A DNA stretch of 64,000 nt from Shinella sp. PSBB067 (GTDB taxonomy: Bacteria; Pseudomonadota; Alphaproteobacteria; Rhizobiales; Rhizobiaceae), in assembly GCF_016839145.1 (NCBI RefSeq), contig NZ_CP069303.1, forward strand, positions 3,897,001 through 3,961,000, given 5' to 3'. The position numbers were made by a program, and so were the translations under genes. Of this stretch, positions 24,893-33,055 are shown piece after piece; position 1 is the stretch's first letter, and each line of letters opens with the position of its first letter. Below the pieces are notes generated by a model. It saw nothing but the letters and a program-made list of their open reading frames with translations. It was not told where the DNA came from and did no database searches.

Positions 24893-25864
24893 ATGAGCCG
24901 CGAAACCGCCGTCAACCTCACGCTCGCCCTCCTTCTCCTCGGCTTCCCGCTCGTCGCGGCCGGCATGGGCGAGCCCTTCTACGTGACGCTCGCCACCCGT
25001 GTCGCCGTGCTCGCGCTCGCCGCTACCGGCCTCAACCTGGCGCTGGGCCTCGGTGGCCTGCTCTCCTTCGGGCATGCCGCCTTCTTCGGCCTCGGCGGCT
25101 ATGCCGCGGGGATCCTGGCGACCCACGCCTTCAATGCCGAGCCGCTTGTCGCGGGCATTCCCGCAACGACGTCGATGCCGCTCATCTGGCTGGTCGCCGT
25201 CGCGGTCGCCGGGCTCGTCGCCCTGCCGATCGGCGCGATCAGCCTGCGCACGACAGGCGCCTACTTCATCATGATCACGCTCGCCTTCGCGCAGATGATC
25301 TATTATTTCGCGATCTCCTGGCCGGCCTATGGCGGCGAGGACGGCCTGTCGATCTATGTGCGCAATGCCTTTCCCGGCATCAATACGGCGCAGCCGCTGC
25401 CCTATTTCCTGGTCTGCTACGCCGTTCTCATGGCAATGCTCCTGCTGTTCCGCCTCGTCGCCGGCTCGCGCTTCGGCAGCGCGCTTGCGGCCGCACGGCA
25501 GAACGGCACGCGCCTTGCCGCCGTCGGCATCCAGCCGTTCCGCATCCGGCTCGTCGCCTTCATCCTTTCCGCCATGGTCACCGGGCTTGCCGGCGCGCTC
25601 TACGCCGACCTCAACCGGTTCGTCGGCCCGTCCATGCTGTCCTGGCACATGTCGGGCGAACTCATCGTCCTCATCGTCCTCGGCGGCAAGGGCCGGCTCT
25701 TCGGGCCGGTCGCGGGGGCGATGATCTTCGTCTGCCTCGAATACGTTCTCGGCGGCATCACCGAGCGCTGGCAGTTCTTCCTCGGCCTCATCCTGCTCGG
25801 CATCGTGCTCTTCGCGCGCGGCGGGCTGCTCGGCCTCCTTTCGGGAAGGCCGCGCCATGTCTGA
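24893..25864 (+). CDS. ABC transporter permease (LivM type)
   Basis: This 323-residue second permease of the branched-chain-type importer has multiple hydrophobic segments and the LivM motif LNLALGLGGLLSFGHAAFFGLGGYAAG. VGIQPFRIRLVAFILSAMVTGLAGALYA and LIVLIVLGGKGRLFGPVAGA form the C-terminal part. ATG 24893 follows GTGAGGTG; the stop overlaps the start of the ATPase gene by 8 nt. Confidence 0.9.
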   Translation: MSRETAVNLTLALLLLGFPLVAAGMGEPFYVTLATRVAVLALAATGLNLALGLGGLLSFGHAAFFGLGGYAAGILATHAFNAEPLVAGIPATTSMPLIWLVAVAVAGLVALPIGAISLRTTGAYFIMITLAFAQMIYYFAISWPAYGGEDGLSIYVRNAFPGINTAQPLPYFLVCYAVLMAMLLLFRLVAGSRFGSALAAARQNGTRLAAVGIQPFRIRLVAFILSAMVTGLAGALYADLNRFVGPSMLSWHMSGELIVLIVLGGKGRLFGPVAGAMIFVCLEYVLGGITERWQFFLGLILLGIVLFARGGLLGLLSGRPRHV

Positions 25865-26606
25865 GCCCGTTCTCGAAATCCGCGACCTGCGCAAGTCCTT
25901 CGACGCGCTGAAGGCGACCGACGGGGTGAGCCTCGATCTCCATCCCGGCCAGATCCATGCGCTGATCGGCCCGAACGGCGCGGGCAAGAGCACGCTCATC
26001 CACCAGATCGCCGGCTCGCTGAAGGCCGACAGCGGCACGATCCGCTTCCTCGACAAGGACATCGGCGGGCTCGACATGGCCGCGCGGGCGCGAATGGGCC
26101 TTGCGCGCAGCTTCCAGATCTCCTCGCTCGTCCAGGAATTCTCCGCCCTGCGCAATGTCATGCTGGCGGTGCAGGCGCGGCAGGGCAGCAGTTTCCGCTT
26201 CTTCAGGCAGGTGGCGGGCGACGCGGAGCTGACCGGGCCGGCAATGGCCATGCTGGAGCGCGTCGGCCTTGCCGCCCGCGCCCATGTGCCGGCGGCGGAG
26301 CTCTCCCATGGCGAGCGCCGGCAGATCGAAATCGCCATCGCACTCGCCCTCTCGCCGAAGGCCTTCCTCTTCGACGAGCCGATGGCCGGCATGGGGCCGG
26401 AAGGCTCCCGGCAACTGACGTCGTTCCTCGACGGCCTGCGCCACGAGGCGCCGATGCTGCTGGTCGAGCACGACATGGACGCGGTCTTCGCGCTGGCCGA
26501 CCGCGTCTCCGTCCTCGTCTACGGCCGCATCATCGCGACGGGCACGGTGGACGAGATCCGCCGCGATCCCGACGTGCGCCGCGCCTATCTCGGAGACGCC
26601 GCATGA
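25857..26606 (+). CDS. ABC transporter ATP-binding protein (LivG type)
   Basis: This 249-residue ATPase has Walker A GPNGAGKS, signature LSHGERR, Walker B AFLFDEPMAG and the H-loop LLVEHDM. LivG-type features include the RSFQISSLVQEFSALRN segment. It overlaps the LivM-type gene and is overlapped by the next ATPase (ATGA). It energises uptake together with the LivF-type subunit. Confidence 0.92.
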   Translation: MSEPVLEIRDLRKSFDALKATDGVSLDLHPGQIHALIGPNGAGKSTLIHQIAGSLKADSGTIRFLDKDIGGLDMAARARMGLARSFQISSLVQEFSALRNVMLAVQARQGSSFRFFRQVAGDAELTGPAMAMLERVGLAARAHVPAAELSHGERRQIEIAIALALSPKAFLFDEPMAGMGPEGSRQLTSFLDGLRHEAPMLLVEHDMDAVFALADRVSVLVYGRIIATGTVDEIRRDPDVRRAYLGDAA

Positions 26607-27289
26607 GCCTCCTCGAAATCAAGGGCCTCGAAACGTTCTACGGCGCCTCGCAGGCGCTCTTCGGCGTTGATCTTGATGTGCGCGAAGGCGAGGTGGTCGC
26701 CCTCATGGGGCGCAACGGCATGGGCAAGACGACGACGATCAACTCGATCATCGGCCTCCTGCGCCCGCGCGCCGGCTCCATCGGCTTTTCGGGCCGGGCG
26801 ATCGCCGGCATGCGGCCGCACCGTATCGCACGGCTCGGCCTCGGCCTCGTTCCCGAGGGGCGGCGCTGCTTCCCCAACCTGACGGTTCTGGAGAACCTCG
26901 TGGCGACGGCCCGCGGCAGCGAGTGGACCTTCGGCAAGGTCGTCGATCTTTTCCCGCGCCTCGGCGAGCGGCGCGACCAGTATGCCAGCACGCTTTCGGG
27001 CGGCGAGCAGCAGATGCTCGCCATCGGCCGCGCGCTGATGACCAATCCCCGCCTGCTCGTCCTCGACGAGGCAACGGAAGGCCTCGCCCCGGTGATCCGG
27101 CAGGACATCTGGTCGGCGATCCGCACGCTGAAGGCCGCCGGCCAGTCGATCCTCGTCGTCGACAAGACGCTCGCGGAGCTCCTGCCCGTGGCCGACCGGT
27201 GCTTCGTGCTGGAAAAGGGTGCGACGGTCTTCGAAGGCCCGCCGGCGGCGCTGACGCCGGCGCTGCAGGACCGCTATCTCGGCGTCTGA
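26603..27289 (+). CDS. ABC transporter ATP-binding protein (LivF type)
   Basis: This 228-residue ATPase has Walker A GRNGMGKT, signature LSGGEQQ, Walker B LLVLDEATEG, and the LivF-type QILVVDK variant (SILVVDKTLAEL), where the H-loop His is replaced by Lys. That replacement is common in LivF-like subunits. It is the last gene of the operon that starts at the CoA ligase; it converges on kynU with only 14 nt between and no visible terminator. Confidence 0.9.
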   Translation: MSLLEIKGLETFYGASQALFGVDLDVREGEVVALMGRNGMGKTTTINSIIGLLRPRAGSIGFSGRAIAGMRPHRIARLGLGLVPEGRRCFPNLTVLENLVATARGSEWTFGKVVDLFPRLGERRDQYASTLSGGEQQMLAIGRALMTNPRLLVLDEATEGLAPVIRQDIWSAIRTLKAAGQSILVVDKTLAELLPVADRCFVLEKGATVFEGPPAALTPALQDRYLGV

Positions 27290-27303
27290 CCGGTTCCCGC
27301 CGA

Positions 27304-28551
27304 TCAGGTCACGGCGGCCCGGACGGCGAAGCGGGCATCCCGCCATGTCCCCGTGCGCAGGATGTCCTCCAGGATCTCGACCGCCCGCCACACGTCGGCA
27401 TAGCCGACATAGAGCGGCGTGAAGCCGAAGCGCATGGTCGAGGGCGCGCGGAAATCGCCGATGACGCCGCGGGCGATCAGCGCCTGCATGATCTCGTAGC
27501 TGTTCGGGTGGCGGAACGAGACCTGGCTGCCGCGCCGTGCCGGATCGTGCGGGCTTTCCAGCGCGAGGCCGTGGCCGGCGCATTTTTCCTCCACGAGTGT
27601 GATGAAGAGGTCCGTGAGGCGGAGGCTCTTCTCGCGCAACACGGTCATGTCGACCTCGTCCCAGATGTCGAGCGCGCCCTTCAGCGCGCGAAGCGAGAGG
27701 ATCGGCTGCGTGCCGCACAAAAAGCGGCGGATGCCGTCGCCCGCCGCATAGCGTGTCTCGAAGGCGAAGGGCCGCGCATGGCCCCACCAGCCGGTGAGCG
27801 GCTGCCGGATGCCGCCATGATGCCGCGCGGCGGCATAGATGAAGGCCGGCGAGCCCGGGCCGCCGTTCAGGTACTTGTAGGTGCAGCCGACGGCGAAATC
27901 GACGCTTGCCCCGTCGAGGTCGACCGGCAGGGCGCCGGCCGTGTGGCAGAGGTCCCAGATGACCAGCGCGCCGTTGTCGTGCGCCTTGCGCGTCAGCGCC
28001 GCCATGTCGCGCAGTTCGCCGGTCTTGTAGTTGACATGGTTGACGAGCACCACGGCGACGTCGCCGTCGATCAGCGCCTCGATGGCGGGCGCGTCGACGC
28101 CTTCGAGCCGCAGCGAAGCGCCCGGCCGGGTCGAGACCACGCCCTCGGCCATGTAGATGTCGGTCGGGAAGCTGCTGCCCTCCGTGACGATGACGGAGCG
28201 GTCCGGCCGCAGCGCCATGGCAGCGTGCAGGGCCTTGTAGATGTTGATCGACGTGGTGTCGCAGACGACCGTCTGGCCGGCCGCCGCCCCGACCAGCCGC
28301 CCGACCCGGTCGCCGAGGTCCAGCGGCATGTCGAACCAGCCCGCCGTGTTCCAGCTCCGGATGAGATCCTGGCCCCATTCCTCCTCCGCCGCCCTGCGAA
28401 GCTCGGCGAAGGCGGCGGTCGAGGCGACGCCGAGGGAGTTGCCGTCGAGATAGATGAGATCGGGCGGCAGGATGAAGCGGTCGCGAAGCGGGCGCAGCGC
28501 ATCGGCGGCATCCATGGCCTCGATGGCGGCGAAATCAGGAAGTGCGGTCAT
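27304..28551 (-). CDS. kynU: Kynureninase
   Basis: This 415-residue PLP-dependent hydrolase cleaves L-kynurenine to anthranilate and L-alanine. It shows YLDGNSLG near the N-terminus, NTAGWFDMP, VNHVNYKTGELRDM, the cofactor Asp in WDLCHTAGALPVD and the Schiff-base Lys K226 in CTYKYLNGGPGSPAF. All are diagnostic. The gene is the distal member of a minus-strand operon with a TrpXYZ-like importer (binding protein, ATPase, permease), starting 14 nt after the permease. It supplies anthranilate to the CoA ligase. Confidence 0.96.
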   Translation of the reverse strand: MTALPDFAAIEAMDAADALRPLRDRFILPPDLIYLDGNSLGVASTAAFAELRRAAEEEWGQDLIRSWNTAGWFDMPLDLGDRVGRLVGAAAGQTVVCDTTSINIYKALHAAMALRPDRSVIVTEGSSFPTDIYMAEGVVSTRPGASLRLEGVDAPAIEALIDGDVAVVLVNHVNYKTGELRDMAALTRKAHDNGALVIWDLCHTAGALPVDLDGASVDFAVGCTYKYLNGGPGSPAFIYAAARHHGGIRQPLTGWWGHARPFAFETRYAAGDGIRRFLCGTQPILSLRALKGALDIWDEVDMTVLREKSLRLTDLFITLVEEKCAGHGLALESPHDPARRGSQVSFRHPNSYEIMQALIARGVIGDFRAPSTMRFGFTPLYVGYADVWRAVEILEDILRTGTWRDARFAVRAAVT

Positions 28552-28565
28552 CGGCGGTCCTTGCT

Positions 28566-29489
28566 TTATTCACGGACGGTTTCGCGGGCGGGCGCCGGCC
28601 CGCGGCTCCGCTTGAGGCTCGGCAGGGCCAGCATGGCGAGGACGAAGAGGCCCGTCGCCAGCTTCAGGTCCGGCGGCGGCATGCCGGCGGCAAGGCAGAA
28701 GGAGACGAGCTGGTAATAGACGACGGCGCCGACGAAGGGCGCGGCGAGCTGGCGCGGCACGCTGCCCTTGCCGACGATGGCTTCGCCGATCATCAGCGCG
28801 GCAAGCCCGTTGATCAGGATGCCGAGGCCCATATTGACGTCGGCAAAGCCCTGCGACTGCACCATCAGCGCGCCGCCGGCCGCCGAGAAGGCGCCGGCAA
28901 GCCCGACGCCGCCGATCGTGGCGAGCCAGACATTGATGCCCTGTGCCTCGGCCATGTCCGGGTTGGCCCCGACCGCGCGCACCGCCGTGCCCTTCTCCGT
29001 GCGGAAGAAATAAAGCAGCAGCAGGAAGATGAGGAGGCCGATCCCGCCGGCGACGGCGATCTTGCTGGCGGGAAAGCCCGGCTGCAGGAACGGCGCCCAG
29101 TCGAAGACGGTGGCAGACCCGAAGACCGAGAGATTGGAGCGCCCCATGATGCGCAGGTTGATCGAATAGAGCATCGTCATCATCAGGATACCCGCAAGCA
29201 GCGTGTGGATGCGGAACCGAAGATGGATGAAGGCCGTGCAGCAGCCGGCCGCGAAACCCGCCAGAAGGGCGACGGCGATTGCCGCAAGCGGCGACATGCC
29301 CGCCGCCATGAGGACGCCGCAGACGCAGCCGCCGAGCGGGAACGCGCCCTCGCTGGTCAGGTCCGGAAAGCTCAGCATGCGGAACGGGATCATGATGCCG
29401 AGGACGACGAAGGCGAGGATGAGGCTCTGCGCCAGCGTGACAGGGATGAGCGAGAGGAAGCTCGCGACGGTGTTTTGCAGAAGATCCAT
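28566..29489 (-). CDS. ABC transporter permease (TrpXYZ-like system)
   Basis: This 307-residue membrane protein has eight or so hydrophobic segments. The pattern SFPDLTSEGAFPLGG, followed by HLRFRIHTLLAGILMMTMLYSINLRIMG, is characteristic of permeases that work with PF04392-type binding proteins. It lies 5 nt after the ATPase gene and 14 nt before kynU. Related streptococcal and rhizobial systems have been tied to tryptophan or tyrosine uptake, which fits the kynureninase partner. Confidence 0.88.
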   Translation of the reverse strand: MDLLQNTVASFLSLIPVTLAQSLILAFVVLGIMIPFRMLSFPDLTSEGAFPLGGCVCGVLMAAGMSPLAAIAVALLAGFAAGCCTAFIHLRFRIHTLLAGILMMTMLYSINLRIMGRSNLSVFGSATVFDWAPFLQPGFPASKIAVAGGIGLLIFLLLLYFFRTEKGTAVRAVGANPDMAEAQGINVWLATIGGVGLAGAFSAAGGALMVQSQGFADVNMGLGILINGLAALMIGEAIVGKGSVPRQLAAPFVGAVVYYQLVSFCLAAGMPPPDLKLATGLFVLAMLALPSLKRSRGPAPARETVRE

Positions 29490-29494
29490 GGTCG

Positions 29495-30274
29495 TCAGCT
29501 CGCCAGAAACATGCGGTCGGTCTTGACGGAGAAATGGCCGATCAGGTCCGGGACGGTGATTTCGGCCTTGTCCCTGCCGGCGATCTCCAGGCGCACGCGG
29601 CCGGCATCGAGCATGACGACCCGGTGGCCGAAGTCCACGGCGTGCTGCATGTTGTGCGTCACCATCAGCGTCGTCAGCCTGAGCGCCTCGACGGTGCGGA
29701 CGGTCGCCTGCATGACGATGTCGGCCGTGCGCGGATCGAGGGCCGCCGTGTGCTCGTCGAGCAGCAGCAGCTCCGGCGAGCCGCCGACCGCCATGATCAG
29801 CGAGAGCGATTGCCGCTGTCCGCCGGACAGCAGCTCCACCCGCGTGTCGAGACGGTTCTCCAGGCCAAGCCCGAGGAGCGAGAGGCGTTCCCTGTAGGAC
29901 GCGAGCCGCGCCGGGTTGAGCCCGCGGGCGAGGGTCCGCCTCTTGCTCCGGAGCTCGGCCAGCAGCATGTTCTCCGCCACCGTCATGCTGGCGGCGGTGC
30001 CGCGCATCGGGTCCTGGAACACGCGGGCGAGCCGCACGGCACGCTTGTGGACGGGCATGGCCGTCACGTCGTCGCCGTTGATGAGCACCGTTCCGGCATC
30101 GAGCAGCAGCGCCCCGGAAATGGCGTTGAGCATGCTGCTCTTGCCCGCGCCGTTCGAGCCGATGACGACGCCGAATTCACCTGTTTCGAGACGCAGGCTG
30201 AGACCGTCGAGCGCGATCTTCTCATCCGCCTGTCCCTTGTAGAACACCTTGCGGGCCGACCTGATTTCCAGCAT
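29495..30274 (-). CDS. ABC transporter ATP-binding protein (TrpXYZ-like system)
   Basis: This 259-residue ATPase has Walker A GSNGAGKS, signature LSGGQRQ, Walker B LLLLDEHTAALDP and H-loop TLMVTHNM. The DEHTAALDP form is typical of ATPases paired with PF04392 binding proteins. The gene is second in the minus-strand operon, 64 nt after the binding-protein gene. Confidence 0.9.
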   Translation of the reverse strand: MLEIRSARKVFYKGQADEKIALDGLSLRLETGEFGVVIGSNGAGKSSMLNAISGALLLDAGTVLINGDDVTAMPVHKRAVRLARVFQDPMRGTAASMTVAENMLLAELRSKRRTLARGLNPARLASYRERLSLLGLGLENRLDTRVELLSGGQRQSLSLIMAVGGSPELLLLDEHTAALDPRTADIVMQATVRTVEALRLTTLMVTHNMQHAVDFGHRVVMLDAGRVRLEIAGRDKAEITVPDLIGHFSVKTDRMFLAS

Positions 30275-30338
30275 TGGCTCCCCCCTTTTTATGGACGGCG
30301 GCGCTTTCGGCGCCGCCGTCTGTTGGACCCCGCGTCGG

Positions 30339-31325
30339 TCAGTCGATCACGCAGCCGCAATCGGCGAGCGAGCCTGGGACTTCGACGCCGAAGGCGGCCA
30401 GGGTCTTCTTCGAGATCAGCGGCTGGTGATCCTCATAGGCCGGGCGCCACGGGGCGATGGACTTCGGGTCCTTGCCCTTGAGGATTTCCGCGGCGATGCG
30501 GCCGGCATGGAGGCCGACCTGCTCGTAGTTCACGGCGAAGCTGGCCGGCACGACACCGTCGCGGACGGCGCCGTCGTCGGAATTGACGATCGGGATCTGC
30601 GCCTGGCGGGCGGCGGCCGAGACGGCGGCGATCGCCGGCTGGAGCAGGTTGGAGGCCGGCGTGTAGATCACGTCGGCCTTGCCCGCGAAGGAGGCGATAC
30701 GCTGCTGGATGTCGTTGACATTGTCGACGCCGACGGCCACGACCTCGAAGCCGGCCGCGGGCGCGGCCTCCCTGATCTTGTCGAGCAGCGCCGTGTCGTT
30801 CGCCTCGCCCGGATTGTAGGGCACGCCGAAGCGCTTGGCCTCGGGCAGGAGCTTGCGCGTGAAGGCCATGACGGCGGCCACGTCCTGAAGGTCCGTCGCC
30901 CCGGTCATGCCGTCGTCGCCGGCCTCCCACGAGGGCACCAGCTTGGCGGCCACCGGATCGGTGACGGCGGAAAAGACGACGGGGATGCCGGACCCGGCAA
31001 GGGCCTTCTTGGCGATCTGCGAGACCGGCGTGGTGATCGTGTAGATCAGCTTCGGCTGCTCGGCCTGCAGCTTGGCGATCATCTGCGGAACGAGCGATGC
31101 GTCGAAATTGGTATGGCTTTCGGTATAGACGACGTCGGTTCCCTCGACGAAGCCGTTCTCCGACAGCGCCTTCTTGAAGCCGGTGATCGATGCGCTGAGC
31201 TGCGGGTGCTCGCCGAAATTGGCGATGCCGATGCGGATCGGCTCCGCAGCCGCCATTGCCGCACCCCATGCGAGGGCCCCGGCGACGACCAGTCCCGAAA
31301 GCCACGTCTTCTCAAGCCTGCTCAT
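30339..31325 (-). CDS. ABC transporter substrate-binding protein (PF04392/TrpX type)
   Basis: This 328-residue periplasmic protein has a signal peptide (LSGLVVAGALAWGAAMAAA) and the ABC_sub_bind pattern PIRIGIANFGEHPQLSASITGF, TITTPVSQIAKKAL, PVVFSAVTDPVAAKLV and IPIVNSDDGAVRDG. The family includes tryptophan/tyrosine-binding TrpX. ATG 31325 follows GGGAGG; a longer in-frame extension runs through the regulatory gap and is rejected. It heads the operon ending in kynU and is divergent from a GntR gene. A tryptophan or kynurenine ligand is inferred. Confidence 0.87.
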   Translation of the reverse strand: MSRLEKTWLSGLVVAGALAWGAAMAAAEPIRIGIANFGEHPQLSASITGFKKALSENGFVEGTDVVYTESHTNFDASLVPQMIAKLQAEQPKLIYTITTPVSQIAKKALAGSGIPVVFSAVTDPVAAKLVPSWEAGDDGMTGATDLQDVAAVMAFTRKLLPEAKRFGVPYNPGEANDTALLDKIREAAPAAGFEVVAVGVDNVNDIQQRIASFAGKADVIYTPASNLLQPAIAAVSAAARQAQIPIVNSDDGAVRDGVVPASFAVNYEQVGLHAGRIAAEILKGKDPKSIAPWRPAYEDHQPLISKKTLAAFGVEVPGSLADCGCVID

Positions 31326-31411
31326 GAATCCCTCCCAGATCTGACAAGCGCCCGCCGTCCTCCGGCGGCGTACCCGGATCATGACGGTGCTCGGAAATCT
31401 TGTCAAACTAA

Positions 31412-31451
31412 TATATATATTTCGCTCCAGATGGCTGAAGTATATATATTT
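31412..31451. promoter_or_regulatory. Pair of identical TATATATATTT repeats between importer and GntR gene
   Basis: TATATATATTT occurs at 31412-31422 and again at 31441-31451, 29 nt start to start, in the 159-nt divergent gap. In this GC-rich sequence such identical 11-mers are unlikely by chance. They probably form the operators, and partly the promoters, used by the GntR-family regulator to control itself and the importer-kynU operon. Confidence 0.6.
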
Positions 31452-31484
31452 GTCTCGATCAGATGCAGGCGCTAAGGAAACTCG

Positions 31485-32249
31485 ATGCAAGATCAAGGGC
31501 AGTCGACCAAAACCGAATCCGCCTACCGGCTCCTGCGGCGCGACATTCTCGCGACGCGGCTGAGGCCGGGCGCGCCGATGAAGCTGGGCGCGCTGCGCGA
31601 CCGGTACGAGATCGGCTGGACGCCGCTGCGCGAGGCGCTGTCGCGGCTGGAGGCCGAGGGGCTCGTCACCGCCGTCAGCAATCGCGGCTTCGCGGTCGCC
31701 CCCGTCTCGCGCGCGGCGCTGGAGGACCTTACCCGCGCCCGCATGGCCGTCGAGATCCCGCTTCTGCTCGAATCCATCGAGAACGGCGGCAGCGAATGGG
31801 AATCGGCGGTCGTGACAGCGCATTACCGGCTGTCGCGCTGTACCCTGTCCGTCGAAAGCGCCACCGAAAGCCAGATCGACGAATGGGACGAAAAGCACGC
31901 CGTCTTCCATGCGGCGCTGGTGGGCGCGGCGCGGTCGAGCTGGCTTGCCCGTTTCCAGCAGACGATTTCCGACCAGATGCGCCGCCATCACCGTTTCCTC
32001 AGCCTCGCGCCGACGCTGCGCGCGGCCGAGGGCATGCACGAAGGCTACCGAGAAGCCGTCGCCGCCCTTCACGAGGCCATGGCGATCGCGCACCATACCG
32101 AGCTGATGGAGGCGGCGCTCGACCGGGATGCGGCGCGCGCCCGGACGCTGATGGAGGCCCATATCGGCTTCACGATCGACGTCTACGCTCGGTCCGAGGA
32201 TGGCGGCCATGCGGCGCCTGCGGCACCGAAGGCCCGTGCGTCGAAATGA
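31485..32249 (+). CDS. GntR-family (FCD) transcriptional regulator
   Basis: This 254-residue regulator has an N-terminal winged helix (SAYRLLRRDILATRLRPGAPMKLGALRDRYEIGWTPLREALSRLEAEGLV, in segments) and an all-helical FCD ligand domain with metal-binding-type histidines (EKHAVFHAAL, EGYREAVAALHEAM). The C-terminal tail is Ala/Lys-rich. It is divergent from the importer-kynU operon, with paired AT repeats between, so it is the likely local regulator of tryptophan/kynurenine uptake. The effector is unknown. Confidence 0.9.
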   Translation: MQDQGQSTKTESAYRLLRRDILATRLRPGAPMKLGALRDRYEIGWTPLREALSRLEAEGLVTAVSNRGFAVAPVSRAALEDLTRARMAVEIPLLLESIENGGSEWESAVVTAHYRLSRCTLSVESATESQIDEWDEKHAVFHAALVGAARSSWLARFQQTISDQMRRHHRFLSLAPTLRAAEGMHEGYREAVAALHEAMAIAHHTELMEAALDRDAARARTLMEAHIGFTIDVYARSEDGGHAAPAAPKARASK

Positions 32250-32351
32250 CGGCAGGGCATGCGGCCTGTCCAAGCGCGGCAAACATCTCTAAAAGACGAG
32301 GGAGCGCAGCGACTTTCGCCTGTCGCGAAGGATAGGAAGCGGACGTTTGGA

Positions 32352-32876
32352 ATGACGGGTAACGACACGTTCGACATCGCGCCGGGCTGGGTGGATGGCG
32401 AAACCAAGGCTCTCGAGGCGCCGAACGATCATCGCGCTGAGCTTCGCCTCTGGCTGCGCCTGCTGACCTGCACGACCCTTGTCGAGAGCGAGGTCCGGCG
32501 CCGGCTCCGCGAGGAATTCGATTCGACGCTGCCGCGTTTCGACCTGATGGCCCAGCTCGAGCGCGCGCCTGACGGCATGGTGCTCGGCGAGGTCTCCAAG
32601 CGCATGATGGTCTCGCCGGGCAACATCACGGTGCTGGTGGAGCGGCTGACGGAGAGCGGCCATATCAGCCGCACGACCCTGCAGACGGACCGGCGCGTGC
32701 AGGTGATCGCCCTGACGCCGTTCGGCCGCGCCGAATTCGAGAAGATGGCGGCGCGGCATGCCGACTGGATCTCCGAGCTTTTCGCGGGCCTTGCCGCGAA
32801 GGAGGGCGGCGTGCTGATGGACGAGCTCGCCAAGCTCAAACGGTCCATCGTCGCGTCCCTCGCCCGGGGCGCCTGA
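32352..32876 (+). CDS. MarR-family transcriptional regulator
   Basis: This 174-residue winged-helix protein shows the MarR core (LPRFDLMAQLERAPDGMVLGEVSKRMMVSPGNITVLVERLTESGHISR, in segments) and the wing DRRVQVIALTPFGRAEFEKM. Relatives in aromatic-acid pathways respond to aryl-CoA thioesters. It stands 180 nt before the 2-aminobenzoyl-CoA monooxygenase, with copy C of the shared box in that gap. It is therefore the best candidate for the protein that binds all three boxes. ATG 32352 was chosen for normal family length; upstream in-frame codons lack a ribosome site. Confidence 0.88.
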   Translation: MTGNDTFDIAPGWVDGETKALEAPNDHRAELRLWLRLLTCTTLVESEVRRRLREEFDSTLPRFDLMAQLERAPDGMVLGEVSKRMMVSPGNITVLVERLTESGHISRTTLQTDRRVQVIALTPFGRAEFEKMAARHADWISELFAGLAAKEGGVLMDELAKLKRSIVASLARGA

Positions 32877-32941
32877 GGCGCCTCCTCCTTCATCGCCGCG
32901 ACGGTCTGCGCCGGATTGACGGGGCGTCGTCGCGCCCCAAA

Positions 32942-32958
32942 CAATTTTAAGCTTGAAA
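32942..32958. promoter_or_regulatory. Shared regulon box, copy C (aminobenzoyl-CoA operon)
   Basis: CAATTTTAAGCTTGAAA is the most symmetric copy, centred on AAGCTT (TTTYAAGCTTRAAA-like). It lies 98 nt before the monooxygenase/reductase start, after the MarR gene, in a short AT-rich island. Confidence 0.65.
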
Positions 32959-33055
32959 TTTATTCCGAACGAGTCCACGCTGCCTTTCGCGGTGCGGGTT
33001 GCCGGCAGACGGTATCCCGGCGCCGCGCGCGGCCGGACCTCGGGAGGAGAACGAC

